Assembly: GCA_905221605.1 (NCBI GenBank)
Contig: CAJNDS010002216.1
Coordinates: forward strand, 208,001-272,000
Direction: 5' to 3'
Source of the DNA: Symbiodinium natans
Taxonomy: Eukaryota; Sar; Dinophyceae; Suessiales; Symbiodiniaceae
DNA: 64,000 nt
Shown here: positions 14,001-28,502 of the stretch, piece by piece
How the letters are laid out: every line of letters starts with the position of its first letter
Numbering within the stretch: the stretch's first letter is position 1
Position numbers and translations under genes: made by a program
Notes under the pieces: generated by a model
Database searches by the model: none
Seen by the model: the letters and a program-made list of their open reading frames with translations, nothing else
Told to the model about the DNA's origin: nothing

Positions 14001-16138
14001 CACGCAGATGCAGTTTCCATTGGCATTGCCATCTTCGTTAATCAGATTAGCTGTCGTCTCGCCCAATAGCTCACAAGCTCCTATTTGAAGTAAGAAACAC
14101 CAAAACATGAGTCTTCCGTGTAAGGGCAGTACAGGATTATTACCTTGCATATTTGGGGGGCGGGTTCTTAGGCAAATAGTAGCGAGCTTTTGACGGTCTT
14201 TCTCTCTGTCTCTCTCTCTCTCTCTTTCTTTTCTTTCTTTCATGGGGCACCTCTCTCTCTCTCTCTCTGCAAATTCCAAAAAGATCTCTGAATACACGAG
14301 GGTTCTTTCGGGAGGGTTGAGGGTTCACTGTTTTAAAGTTCTCGGAATCTAGGGTTTCGGATTCAGTTCAAGCCTTTAGGGCTTTGGGCTTTGGGCTTAC
14401 GACTTTTGGCCTTAGGAATCAGCATTCTGAGTGATTTGGCGTTTTGGGGTCTCGGATGTAGGGCTTAGGGCTTTCATTCCGTGGCCCTGTCGGCTCATGG
14501 GGTTCTACCTTGCCACCCCCATTTAGGGTTTAGGGTTTAGGGTTCAGGGTTTAGGGTTTAGGGTTTGGGGCTTGGGGTTTGGGGTTTAGGGTTTAGGGTT
14601 TAGGGTTTAGGAAAATAGGGGTCACCTCCTAGGACTCTAGGAGTATGATGATCACGGGTTCATAGGGTTTAGGGCTTTCGGTTTCGGGGATGAACCTTCA
14701 GTTACTTGCCCTTAATTCACCCCAGTCCCGAACCTCAAGCCCTGGATTTCCTAAGACCCGCTGGGCTTTGGGAGGGTGCGCTGAGGAGGTCGCTGGGGAC
14801 TTGCTTCCCTCAAGTGTGCTGAACTGGGTTTAGGGTTTAGGGTTTCGGGTTTAATCCAAGTTGACCCCTAACGCGCCCTAGTCAAAACGCTGGGTCTTAA
14901 GAGGCGGGGGCTTTCGAGGCAATTTAGATTTGGGGCTTAGGGGGCATCATGTTTCGGGCTTAGAAGGTTTGCCCTCAACCCGGAAAACCCCCGTATAAAG
15001 GGGCTGAGGCATACCTGAGACCCTCTTTACCTACAGATTCTGATGGGTTATGCCTACTAACTAAGGTTGGTTATTAAATTCTAAACCCTAAACCCTAAAC
15101 CCTAAACCCTAAACCCTAAACCCTAAACTAGAGTCCCAGGTAGGCATTGCGTACGGGGGTTTAAGGGTGCGTCCTGCATGCGGTGGAACTCTGGGGGCTG
15201 GGTCAGCTCAAGCGTTTCCTGCGATGCGCGGGGACGTTAGAGTTTGAGCTTCAGGGGACTTAGGGTTTAGGGTTTAGGGTTTGGGGTTTGGGGTTTGGGG
15301 TTTGGGGTTTGGGGTTTGGGGTTTGGGGTTTGGGGTTTGGGGTTTGGGGTTTGGGGTTTGGGCGCTTTCTCTGAGGGAGATCAGCACCCTCAACATGTAC
15401 GAGGATGAGCAGGAGGGGCTCGGGCTGCCACTACTCTAGTCTTTGAGAAGGCCTGCGAGTAGCTGGGCGGCTTGAGAGGTATAGGGTTTGAGGGTTTAGG
15501 GTTTGGGGTTTGGGGTTTAGGGCGAGCAACCTGACACAGAGCCCGTGCCCTCCGTAACTCGAACTCGTTTCTTTGCCCCGCTTAAACATTGAACGCCAAA
15601 CGCACATCGGGGTAGCCCAGTAACCATCTTTTAATGAGAGTACCCTTATTGGGGGGTTGGTGGGTTTAGGGTTTAGGGGTTAGGGCTTAGGTTTTAGGGT
15701 TTAGTGTTTGCTTGCAAGGGAACCTCGAACCCAAAAAGGGACAAGGGTACCACTGGGCTGGCAAGACGTTCAAGATCCCGCAATGACCTGCCAAAAGCCC
15801 TTCGCGCCCCCGAAGCCATATCTCTTCATTCGCAAATAAAGTACTATCCCAGCAAACCTTAAACAAGGGCACGCGCAAACTCGAAACACTGCGACTGCAA
15901 AATCCCTGCCGATATCTTTTTCTACACCTTCCAGGGACCTGTAGGAATTAAGTTACTAGAGCCGCTAAGGAACCTCCCTGGAAGGATAGCCTGGGACTCT
16001 ATTCACCTACAGTTTAGTAGTGCCTGCCCTCAACTAGTAGGCTTAACTCACAAAAGGTAGGTAAAGAGGGTTCTAGGAGGGTTTCCTACCTGCCTCAAGC
16101 TCATTGAGGAACAGCACCTGCTTAGAGGTGATGGACAC
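1818..16138 (-). CDS. B56 copy 1, exons 22-31 (C-terminal part)
   Basis: 22) 16138-16094 [15 protein letters not shown]; 23) 15218-15174 [15 protein letters not shown]; 24) 13542-13492 [17 protein letters not shown]; 25) 13227-13195 [11 protein letters not shown]; 26) 12952-12917 [12 protein letters not shown]; 27) 6642-6580, starts [16 protein letters not shown]; 28) 5551-5510 [14 protein letters not shown]; 29) 4123-4049, starts [20 protein letters not shown]; 30) 2369-2340 [10 protein letters not shown]; 31) 1844-1818 EMHDAKVK then TGA. Exons 30 and 31 are a single uninterrupted exon in copy 2. The intron between exons 26 and 27 is about 6.3 kb and holds other genes; the copy 2 partner is 548 bp. 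Donors: GC after 22, 24, 26, 27 and 28; GA after 23, 25, 29 and 30. Confidence 0.82.
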
Positions 16139-19100
16139 CTGAGATGCCAGGGGGTTGAACTCCCGAGTTGATAAATTGAAATAGGGTTGGATTTCTGACA
16201 CTAAACCCTAAACCCTAAACCCTAAACCCTAAACCCTAAACCCTAAACCCTCAACCAGGGTTCACAGCTGCGCTGTGCCCTAAACCGTCAGCCCTAACCC
16301 TGAACCCTGAAGTCGACACCCACTCCACGCAGGAGGACTTTAAAGTAGCAAAAAGGGTTTAGGGTTTAGGGTTTAGGGTTTAGGGTTTAGGGGTTTAGGG
16401 TTTAGGGTTTAGGGTTTAGGGTTTAGGGTTAGTACCCTCAACACTATAGGTTCTGAACCTGTGGTCCCAATCCGAAGCCCAAGACTCGATATATATATAT
16501 ATATATATACACCCTGAACCCTAAACCCAGAAAAAAAAAAAAAAAAAAAAAAAAAAACCTAAGCCGTGAGTCTTTGATCCTAGGCCCGGATCCAATAGCC
16601 CCCTGCAACCTCCCCCGACATCAACAATCCATGCTCCCAAAAGAACCGGCGAACAACAACAAACTCAAAAACCTCAAGCTTACTATGGTTCGGGTTCGGG
16701 CTCAGGGCTTAGGATGCGATGTTTTCGAAGGGGCCCTAACCCTGACACGTCAAACTAACATACTTTGACCACCTTGAGCCCTCAACCCTAAACCCTAAAC
16801 CCTAAACCCTAAACCCTAATGTTGCACCCGCAACATTCTAGGGGGCCGCTATTATGAAAAGTTTTCCGGCTATTCAGGATCTGGACCCTCTGTTTTGGGG
16901 GTCCGCAATAATGAAAAGATTTCGGGCCGGGCCTGTTTTTTAAATGGTTTTTGAGTCAAGTTCCCAGATCCCAAACTAAGAAGAGAGCTCATTTCTCTGC
17001 CCCCCCCCCACCTCCCCCGACTGTTTGGGGTCTTTTTTTATTCAGGGTCGCGACTGTTGAGGGGGGGGGGGGGGGGGTAACTTATTAAAGCAGGTCCAAC
17101 ATTACAAAACTCCAGCGCCCGGGGCTTGCGGACCTGAGAGCAGTGGATGTCTGCACCGTGCTGAGACCCCAACGGGCCAATAGCGCAACATAGAGGTGAT
17201 GATGTCATAGGCCAGCCGCGGGTCCTCAATTCAAGGACTTAGTGCAGTTTCGGGTTTATGACTGAGCGAGTGACCGTGGGCATGTAGGTGGGTGAGGATG
17301 CGGGGCCGGCATCTTAAAAGGGTTTAGGGTTTAGGGTTTAGGGTTTTGGGAGTCCCTCTACCTGGAACGCTCTTTACCTACAGTTTTATACCCCCTAATC
17401 AAGGGTAGGTACTACTGAACTGTAGGTAAGGAGGGTCCCAGGTAAACCCCTGAGCCCTAAATCGCGCATGTTCCAGGGTGGATTCGTGCCTCACAGGGCC
17501 CACCTCTCTATTTACCTACAGTTTCGTCGTAACTACCCTTCATTAGTAGGCATAACCCATTTTACTGCAGGTAAAGAGGGCTCCAGGCACCGTTTGGGGG
17601 GCGCGCGTTTAGGGTTTAGGGTTTAGGGTTTAGGGTTTAGGGTTTAGGGTTGGGGTTTGGGGTTTGGGGTTTAGGGTTTGGGGTTTAGGGTTTAGGGTTT
17701 AGGGTTTAGGGTTTAGGGTTTAGGGTTTAGGGTTCCAGACACCACCAAGCAGTCCTTCTCGACGTATTGTGCCATGCAGTACGACAGCTGCTGGTAGAAG
17801 GAAGCCAAGGATTTCACCTCCCAGTCTGATCATGTCCCACAAAGACGGGTCCCCCCCCCTGCCCCGAAAATCCAAGAACCCGTACTATAGGAACCCCCCA
17901 GCATACCGTGGGCCCTCTTTACCCACAGTTTAGTTGTAGCTACCCTTGAGTAGTAGGTATCACCCATAAAACCTGTAGGTAAAGAGGGTTCCAGGTAGGG
18001 TTTAGGGTTTGCGGCCGACAAGGCCCAAGTGGGACTTGGGGTTTGTCACAGCTTCAGTTGGACTTAGGGTTTAGGGTTTGGGGTTTCGGGTTTAGGGTTT
18101 AGAGGGTGGCCCGCATGCTTTCTCATCATGTGCCCGCAGGACCCCCCCCCCCCCCCCCCCAAAAAAAAACAGGACCCAAATTTAGAGAGCTGGTTTAGGC
18201 GTTAACGTTCAGAGCTTCCCTAAAAAACAAACAAGTGCCACGAGAGGCGAGAGACCCCCCCCCCAAAAAAAAAAAAAAAAAAAAATTAGGGTTGAAGGTT
18301 CAGGGTTTAGGGTTGAGGGTCTAGGGTTTAGGGTTGAAGGTTCAGGGTTCAGGGTTGAGGGGGCCGAGGATGACAAGGCTTAGGGTCATTGACTCTGCGA
18401 TGTTGTGCGGCCACAGCACTCAGCACCCAAAAGCCCTGAACCCTCATTTCTTTATATGCGTCTACACACTTTGAAGAGATAGAGAGAGAGAGATATATAT
18501 ATATATATATGAATATATATATATATATATACATATACACATGTTATATCTACTCATTTATACTTACGTGCTTGCGCGCCTTGTGAAGTGGGATCAGAGC
18601 CTTGATCAGGAAGTCTTTGTGCTCTTCTTTCAGCGGAAGGGCAAAGCCTCAGACTCCAAAACACCCCCAAAGGCCTGATTGGGCCTGGTCCCGTGCCTAC
18701 AGGGCACAGGAGCTCATAAACTACTGGACTCGAGAATAATGGTGGGTTTAGGGTGAGGGTTTAGGGTTTTAGGGTTTTAGGGTTTAGGGCTTATGTAATG
18801 TCATACGATGTAGTGTAATATGATGATACAGAATGCTGGGGTGTTGGTGCGCGCTTTTGGGCTCAGCGTAAGAAGAGCTCTTGAAACCTCCAAGGCCAAC
18901 ATGAGGTCCGATACCCTGCACACTAAACCCTAAACCCTGCACCCTAAAATTGGAACCCTAAACCTCCTGTAACCCTGAACCCTGTAACCCTAAACCCTTG
19001 ACCCTAACCCTGTAACCCTAAACCCTACACCCTGTAACCCTAAACCCTAAACACTGCAACCCTAACCCCAAACCCTCCAACCCTCGACCCTAAACCCTGT

Positions 19101-22100
19101 AACCCTGGTTCTTGGTAGGGAATGAGGGAATTCGGGCCCTATATATGCCCCTTACGGGATCATATGGGGTACCTCATCCCCTCACTCCCATAAGAACCAG
19201 CCAGAATTCAGCACGCCATAGCCCTTGATGTTATGCCAGGTTGGGAGTCTTTGGAAGCTCTTTGCGGTTTAGGGTTTAGGGTATAGGGTTTAGGGTTTAG
19301 GGGCAGGAAGTTGGGCTGGGGGTTTTGGGTAGAGTTTCTAGGGATATTACGTAGAAGTACGAAGTCAAACCAGCTAGCTTCCAAGTAAGGTCTGTATAGG
19401 GCTTAGGGTTGATGTCCGCGGGGTTGGGCTTGCTTCAGTCAGTGTCTAGAATTACAGGGTTATAGGGTTTAGGGGGAGGGGGTCTAGATAACCCTAAACC
19501 CTCAACCCTAAACCTAATTCCCTATGAACCTACTAAGAACCAGGGGGGGTGTAGGTAACCCTAAACCAACCCTAAATCTAATTCCCTGTCAAACTGTCGG
19601 ACCGGGTAGCCGTTGATGATGCTGCCCAAGATCTCGAGCAGCTCCCCGACACCGTTGTGGGTCTCAGATTCGTAGATGACCTGCGCTGTGGTTGAAGTTT
19701 GTTTGGCCTTTGCCTTTTAGGGTTTAGGGTTTAGGGTGGTGCAGGAACAACCTGCCCCTGATGGCCTGCACTTGAACCACTAAACCCTAAACCCTGAACT
19801 CTAAACCCTAAACCCTAAACCCTATACCCTAAACCCTAAACCCTAAACCCCAAACCCTAAATCGCTGAGACGGCCTTGAAGAAGACGTGCTGAATGGCAC
19901 GTCGGATGAAGGATCTCAAGGCCATGAATTTGCCTGCAGCAGACAGAGGCTTGGGGTTTGGGGTTTGGGGTTTAGGGTTTAGGGTTTAGGGTTTAGGGTT
20001 TAGGGTTTAGGGTTTGGGGTGAATAGAAGCGTGCTTGGAATGATGCAGACTGTCCGGCTAAATCCTGTAAACCAAAGCCGACATCCTGCCTAAACCCTAA
20101 ACCCTAAACCCTAAACCCTAAACCCTAAACCCTGCTTCCCAGCTCGGCTCTCCGGCCGTAAATGCGGTGCAGGATCGTCTTCAAGTAGTCTCGCTCGCGC
20201 GGATCCTCACAAAACGAAGCGTGGATGCTGCCGCTCTACTGCGGGTGGTTCTGCATAAACCCTAAACCCTAAACCCTAACCCTAAATCCTAAACTCTAAA
20301 CCCAACCCTCAACCCTGAACCCCAAACCTACCTGCCTCAGAGTCGAAAAGCTCCAAGAGCTTCAGCATAAAATTCTGATCGACGAAGCGCTTGGCCTGAA
20401 GCGGCAGGGGTGGAGAGATCCGAGGGCTGAGAGGGTTTGGGGCTTTAGAGGTTAAGGGTTTTGGGTTTTAGTTTGGGGTTACAGGTTTTAGGGTTTAAGG
20501 GGTTTAGGGTTCCAGGGTTTCGGGTTCAGGGTTTAAGGGTTTTAAGGGTTTTAAGGGTTTGAGCGTGTGAGGGTTTAGTGGTTTCAGTGTTTAATGGAGC
20601 TAATGGCCTTCATGGTTTTGTATGGTTGTAACGGTTTCAGTGATCTTAGGGCTTAGTGGTTTGGGGCGTTCATGGTCGTGGTAGACCGCAAACTATACAG
20701 GTGAACAACCTTCGGCTCTCTGTGTACTTAGCCGCACTGCATTCAGTTGAGGGGGCTTTCTGGAGGTGTCCGACCGCCAAACACCAAACCACGAAAACCC
20801 TTGAAACCCCCCGAAACGGGGAGGTCGTTCCTCAGCTATAGTACCTCCTCCATTCAAGCCCTCATGTTCGAACAAGGGGGGAACATTTTGAAGTAAGTAG
20901 GCCTGCATTGGGTTCGGGGTTTACCTAGAGGTCTGGAGCAGGGGCATTGTACCTTACTCTACTAGCAAAACGTAGAAGAGGGCTGGCTCAGGAGGCTTGG
21001 CTACCGAGCCTGAGAATCTCTAACCCCCTCGCAGTTTCGCGGGTTTAGGGTTTAGGGTTTAGGGTTTAGGGTTTAGGGTTTAGGGTTTAGGGTTTAGGGT
21101 TTAGGGTTTAGGGTTTAGGGTCCAAAAGCGATGACAGCTTGGAGGAGGGCGAGAACAGCCACGACAGGTCCCTAGGCGAGAGTGCGATTCTCGCCCCAAA
21201 CTGTGAGCAGGCTTCGACTCCGCAACCCTAAACCCTAAACCCTAAACCCTAAACCCTAAAACCTAAACCCTAAACCCTAAACCAAAAAAAACGTACGGTC
21301 CGGGCCCCTCGGGCGCCCTTAGTGTTGACATATGGTTTGGGGAAATATCCTTGATGTAGAAAAGAACCCTGGTATGTGGTTGAAGGTATCTTCCGCAATG
21401 AAGGGGAGGTCGGCTCTGGGGTACTTCTTGGAGTATGAGCAGGCTCGGGTTTAGGGTGTAGGGTTTAGCGGTTTAGGGGCTTAGGGGTTTCAGAGGCTCA
21501 GGGTCTACGGGGCATATCACCGAGGCAGTGGCAATCTTTGGGTCCACGTCGTTTGACACGACGAAGCGCAAGAAAAACTCGTACACGATCTGCCTGTTCA
21601 GGGTTTAGAGGTTTGAGGGTTCAGGGGTTTGGGGCCAGTTTGGGGTTTAGGGGTTTAGGGGTTAAGGGTATAGTTAAGGGTAGAAGGGTGTAGGGGCTAG
21701 GGATTAGGATTCAGGGGTTTAGGGGCTTAAGGTTCAAAGGGTTCCCTAAACCCTAAACCCTAAACCCTAAACCCGAAACCCTAAACCCTAAACCCGGGTC
21801 AGGGGTCTAAGGTTTGGGGGTTAGGCTCAGTCAACGGGCGAGCCCTGGAGGGCCCAAACCCCATGAAGGCCCCAAACCAATAGGGCCTAAACCCTAAACC
21901 CTGAACCCTAAACCCTAAACCCCAAACCCCAAACCCAAAACCGCAAGCCATGTTTTACGGCCGGGACCCTAAAACCTTGAACCCTATGTAGGGCCTAAAG
22001 CGCACGCCCTCAACTCCGTAGTTCCCGAGCCTGTACCTGACCGACAGTTTAGCGCGCAGGGATTAGGGGTGTAAGGTTTGGAGATTTAGGGTTTTGGGGC

Positions 22101-25100
22101 TTCCTGCTCTGCTTGTGCTTAACATCACCTTCCTCCTCCCCCTCTGCTCCAAGATCACCTTCCTCCTCTGGTAGGAAGATCCTGGCTGACCCGTGGATAG
22201 TTTGGCGCTCAGCGTGAAGCCGTGCTGCATCCACTAGGTTGGTTGAGCGGAGCCCGACCTCATCCGAAAGGTCGTGTTTGGCTTCCCATTGTATAGTATG
22301 GGAAGCACTGGCTTTTCAAATAAGCCATCTTGGGTGCTCACAAGGAAGTAGCCTTTGCGATTTAGGTTGGACGTTTAGGAAATTTAGGCTTGGCCAAAAA
22401 TCTCGCGCAACGCCCGCAGAAATTCTCGAAGGCCCTATGCCCAAAACCGAACTCCTAAGAAGCCCGAAAGCCCTGAAGCTCTTGTTACCCTAAACCCTAA
22501 ACCCTAAACATTAAACCCTAAACCCTAAACCCTAAACCCTAACGCAGGAAGCCTAAACCCCGAAGCCGACCGCAACAACAAGGAGCCCCGAATCCTGTGG
22601 GCCAAGGGGTTACGACTCGCAACCCTAAGGCTTTTTGCCCCTAAAGGTTTCCCTGAATATGCTCCTAACCCTAAACCCTAAACCCTAAATAAGGCCCTTG
22701 TATCACCTTCAAAATCTGCACAAAAGGGTCCCCAAACCCAAGAGGACCACCTTAGAGGTCCAACGCACAGTCCCCTGAAGCGGGGCTCCCACGCCTCGAA
22801 TTCACATGCCCTCAGTGCCCCCCTAAACCCTAAACCCTAAACCCTAAACCCTAAACCCTAAACCCTAAACCCTAAACCCTAAACCCTAATGTTGACTTCG
22901 CATTAATAAATCCCCCCCCCCGGGTTGATCAATCTTTTCGGCCAGGGGCCTCCTCAATTGCATTCGCCTAAATCTTTTCTTTTCGTTTTAGTATTAGGAA
23001 ATGTAGTAGTACTTATAAGTTTAAGCAAGCTGGAACATCTCCCTAAAAAAAAGGGCGTTTTTTTTATCATTGTGGGGGGCGAGATTATTGTGTTCCGGCC
23101 CCGGGATTTTATAATTGTAGCAGGAACTGGTAATGTGAAGTCAACATTAAACCCTAAACCCTAAACCCTAAACCCTAAGCCCCCTGAAGGCCCCCGAAAG
23201 TTGAGGTTTTTTCTGGACCTCAAACCTTATCTTCAGTCAGAGGAACACCGATCTTCAGGCTCTAGCACCTGACCCGAAACCCCAAAGAACCCTTGAAAAC
23301 CCAAAACAAAACCCAAAACACCCTGAAAAACCCCTATAAACCCCTCAAGAAAACCCTAAAAAAACCCTATAAAACCCTCTAAAACCCCATGAAGCCCTAT
23401 AAAGCCGTATAAAACCCTATAGAACCCTATGAAACCCTGTGAAACACTGTAAAACCCTGAGACCCTACATCCCAAGACTCCCTGAACCCGTGCTGAGCAG
23501 CGCGCAAATGGGGCCAGGCCCGTTCCAGAGAGGGTTCATCCTCGGATCTTTGGCGAAGTCTAGGGTTTAGGGTTTAGGGTTTAGGGTTTAGGGTTTAGGG
23601 TTTAGGGTTTAGGGTTTAGGGTTTAGGGTTTAGGGTTTAGGGTTTAGGGTTTAGGGTTTAGGGTTTAGGGTTTAGGGTTTATCTCGGGTTTGGGTGAGGC
23701 CGTGCTTCCAGTAAGGAAACCTCAAGCCTGAAAGCAGCTGAAGCCCCCAAGTCCCCAAGCCCTAAACCCTAAACCCTAAACCCCAAACCCTAAACCCCAA
23801 ACCCTAAACCCCAAACCCTAAACCCCAAACCCTAAACCCTAAACCCCAAACCCTAAACCCTAAATCCCAAACCCTAAACCCCAAACCCTACAACCAGCAA
23901 CGCTGGGCAGGCTTCGGGCTCAGGTGGCACTGTCCCCGGAATGAAAAAGTCTGGTTTAGGGCTTTAAAGTTAAGCTTTCAAGTCTCAAACCGAGTTTGCC
24001 TCCGTGGCACTGGGCCTGAAACGGATCAGCGGTGACTAGGACAGTGCTTCTCAGATCTACCCAAAACCCCGACACCCCCCAAAGAAGCCCACATCAGAAA
24101 CCCCTAAACCCTGAACCCTAGACCCTAAACCCTAAACCCTGGCCCTAAACCCAAACCCCAAACCCCAAACCCCAAACCCCAAACCCCAAACCCTAAACCC
24201 TAAACCCTAAACCCTAAACCCTAAACCCTAAGGAAGCCTTCGGAGGCGCTTCCTCTGGGGCTCCGGGCATCCTCGGGGTCGGAGAATGCCAGAGGGTCCT
24301 GGCTGAGCTGGGGTTTGGGGTTTGGGGTTTAGGGTTTAGGGTTTGGGGTTTAGGGTTTGGGGTTTAGGGTTTGGGGTTTGGGGTTTGGGGTTTAGGGTTT
24401 AGGGTTTAGGATTTAAAGTTTAGGGTTAAGGGTTTGGGGTTTAGGGTTTAGGGTTTGGGGTTTAGGGCTCAGGGTTTGGGGTTTAGGGTTTAGGGATTCG
24501 TGCAAAGGCTTCTGTGACAATTCAGCGCACGCCTTCTAGTTAGTTTTCATGCTGATATCTGTCGAGCCCGGAAACCAAAACGCTACCCTAAACTCCACAC
24601 CTTCAACCCTAACCTCCACCAGACCCTAAAGACTTCTTTCAAAACATAGTCTGTGGTCACTTGAGTTCGCAGTGTCAGCCAGACGCCGCTCAGTCGGGCT
24701 CAAGAAACGGTCTGTTTCAGGAGCATTTCCTGTATTGATTTTTTCTTCTGGGGTTCAGGGTCAAGACATAATTTCTAAACCCTAAACCCTCAATCCTGAA
24801 CGCTGTGGAGGAGTGTCTTCGGCCCCTGAGAACCACCGAATCGATACCTTTCCACCCTCACATCCGCCTCCTGTAAGACCTCTCCCGAAACACGTTACGA
24901 TAGGGGCCTGAACATTAGAATAATTAGGGCTTTTGGGGGGGGTTATTCTAGTAGAATCATAAAGGGACCATAAGGCAATCCTGTTAGACATTCCTCCGAC
25001 CCCTATGTTCCCTAGCTGTGTTCTAGGATTTCTAGGGCTTAGAGCAGCACGAGTCAGTCTCCGCGTGCAGCGTTCTGCGCACGGACTCCCATGGTGGCGG

Positions 25101-26704
25101 GCATGATCCACACGACTAAGACGAAAAAGAACCCCAATTTTGGCCTTGACTAAGCACAATCCTCGAACCCCCCCCCGCCGTACCCAAGTCGCACATCCAG
25201 AGCCTCAACAGCCTCAAACCAAAAGACCTGCGCAACTCAACTCCAAGACTCACAAAATAAGCCCAAACACTGAACCCCCCCAAACCCCCTTCAAATAGAA
25301 CCCAAACCCTAAACAGGCCCTCAACCCTAAACTACGTGCCCCTAGACCCCCGAAGCCCCTCCCTAAACTCTAAACCCTAAACCCTAAACCCTAAAACCCT
25401 ACCCAAAGCCTTCTCACCCCTGGACGGCTAGATTCCAACCCACCTTGTTGCGTGTCTGCAGGGCTCGGAAGATGTTCGCTCCGACCTGCGTGGTCGTTCA
25501 TCTAATGGTTCTATAGTGCTTTATAGGGTTTTAGAGGGCTTTACAGGGTTCTATAGTTGTTTTATATGGGGATGTATAGGGATTTATAGGGTTTTATAGG
25601 GTTTTATAGGGTTTAGGGTCAATCCAAGGGCAGTTTCATGGTTCCTTAATGTGGTCCCTTACTTCCTTTCAAGGGTTCTGAAGTATAGGCCCTTGGGTTG
25701 TGTAGGGTAATATAAGGGGTATGTAAGGGGTCCCCTTTTCAGGGGCCCATACTCGGGGACCATGAAACGACCCGAAGAATTTGCAGAATGCCCTGGACTA
25801 AGTCGACTAAGTAGCCACCATGCGCCTAAGGATGTAGGAAAACTTGAGTTCTCACTTTGGAATAAGTGGTGCCTCTCGACGCCAGGGGCTCATGTGCTTC
25901 GTAGCCCAGAAACCATAACAAAATAAGGGCAGTCTTTGTTGGGTTGGCTACTTTACAAGGGAACCTTGAACCAAAAAAGGGGCGACAGGCTAGCACTGGG
26001 CTACCCTAAACCCTAAGCCCTAAAGCCCCAAACCCTACAGCCCTAAAGCCCTAAAGCCCCGAAAAGGTACCGCTTGGCTGACTTCTGAACCTCTCCTGAA
26101 AGTTTAACTTCTAGGCTCCTAATTTGTAGTTTCTACAAATACCCAAAGGGTCAAGGTCCTAAGAGCCAGCCAGAAGAAAGCCAAGCCCGAACCCTGAACC
26201 CTGAACCCTGAACCCTAAACCCTAAACCCTAAACCCTAAACCCTAAACCCAGGTTTCTGGGGTCTCGGGAGTGTAGGATACCACAGAGGGCCGAGGGCCG
26301 GGCCATGCTGACAACATCTTGCCTTGGAGGGCTTAGAAGGCTTTAGGGTTTAGGAGGTTTAGGGGGTTTAGGGTTTAGGGGGTTTAGGGTTTAGGGGGTT
26401 TAGGGTTTAGGGTTTAGGGTTTAGGGTTTAGGGTTTAGGGTTTAGGGTTTAGGGTTTAGGGTTTAGGGTTAGGGTTTAAGGGCGTTTAGGGTGTAAGGGC
26501 GTTTGGGGTTTAGGGTTCAGGGCCAGGGGGTCTTCGGTCTTTCGGGGGTTTAAAGGCTTCAGGGCTAAGGGTTTAGGGGGAAGGGTTCATGGTCTAGGGC
26601 TTTAGGGGTTTTAGGTCTTTAGGGGGTTTAGGGCTTCAGAGGTTTAGTGAATCCCCTCCATGTCGATGCTGATTTTGTTTTGGGTGAGGGGAGCCGGAGG
26701 GTCG

Positions 26705-26737
<33 letters not shown>

Positions 26738-28469
26738 TCGGAGGAGAGGCGGGGGGGGGGGGTCGCAGTCCTCCCTACCCTAAACCCTAAACCCTAAACC
26801 CTAAACCCTAAACCCCAAACCCGAAACCCGAAACCCTAAACCCAAAACCCAAAACCCTAAACCCAAAACCCTAACCTGAAGAAATTCTGGAAGGCTTAGG
26901 GTCGAGTTTCAGAACCTTGAGCCTTTGTATAAGGTTTACTGTGGAGTTCGAGATCACTAAACCGACCCAAAACCCGACGCCCTAACCCCAAACCCCCAAA
27001 CCCTGAACCCCAAGCTCTGGAAGCCCTTCGAAGACCAAACACCCTTGAGACACAGAGATCCATTCAAGGTGCATGAGGGCTTCGTTGAAGCAGTTGCGGG
27101 TATTGTTGACGTACCTACCCAGATCTTCCACATAGCATCACTTCAGAAGTAGACCTTTAAACCGTAAAAAACCGTAGTAGCAGTAGTAGTCGCAGTACTA
27201 GCAACAATGGTGGCAGTGGTAGTGGTAGTAGTAGCAGTAGCAGGAGCAGGCAGCAGCAGCAGCAGCAGCAGCAGTAGCAGTAGCAGTAGCAGCAGCCGCA
27301 GCAGTAGCCGCAACGAACCCTTCTAGGTGTAAGGTTTTCCCTGACTAGACGACACAAGCGACTCGGAAGATCTGGGCACGCCGCAGCACACTCCTGTAAA
27401 CCAGGGAGAACATGATAACATGGTCCCCTTCCTAGCCACGTGCCCGAAGCTTCTTTCGAAAAAGTAAAGCGTTCGCCTGGTTTAGGGTTTAAGGTTTAGG
27501 GTTTAGGGTTTAGGGTTGAGGGTTTAGGGTTTAGGAAGAGACGACCCTGCCCCTATCAGGGAACACGAGATCTGACATTTTGAAACCCTTACCAAGCTTA
27601 AGGGTTTAGGGTTTAGGGTTTAGGGTTTAGGGTTTAGGGTTTAGGGTTTAGGGTCGCGTGCAGCTTCCGAAATGTTGGCGGCACTCCACAATCTCCAAGA
27701 GTGTCTGGCGCTTGGCCTCTTTCTCCTGGCGGGTTTAGGGTTTAGGGTTTAGGGGTAGCAGGGTTTAGGCCCTTGGTGCCTAGGGCACCTCTCAGAAGCT
27801 GGGCTCACTTAAAACTAGGATGGCCCTTGAAACCCTCTGAAAAAATATTCCTGAGTATGATCCTCTTAACCCTAAGGGTCCATGTACCTCATTATATACT
27901 TGGGCCCTAAAGTCCCTGTATAGGAGCTACTTTAAGGCCCAAGTACATAATAATTAGGTACATGGACCCTTAGGGAAACTCAAGAAGAGAAAATCAAACA
28001 TGTCCCAAGGGCCTGCCGAGTAAAGAGTTTTTTTTGGGGGGAAGGGGGGGGGGGGAAATTGTAGGGAGTGCGGTGCTTCTGGGCCTGGGGGGGCTTAGAA
28101 GCCGTCCGGACCTGGAACTTTGAGCGGGTCGTGGAGAGGTGCGCTCGCGTGCCCCCATGCGTCTTTTCAAAGGGGTCGAAGAGTCGAACATACTGAGCCC
28201 GAAGCACCTAAACTAAACCCTAAACCCTAAAACCCTAAACCCTAAACCCTAAACCCTAACCCTAACCCCCCCCCCTCCCCCCCACACACACACACAGACA
28301 CACAGACACACAGACACACAGACACACAGACACACAGACGCACAGACACACAGCCACACGCGCACACGCGCACACGCGCACACGCGCACACGCGCGCACG
28401 CGCGCACGCGCACGCGCGCACGCGCACGCGCACCGCGCACACGCCACCCCACCCACCCACCCACCCACC

Positions 28470-28502
<33 letters not shown>

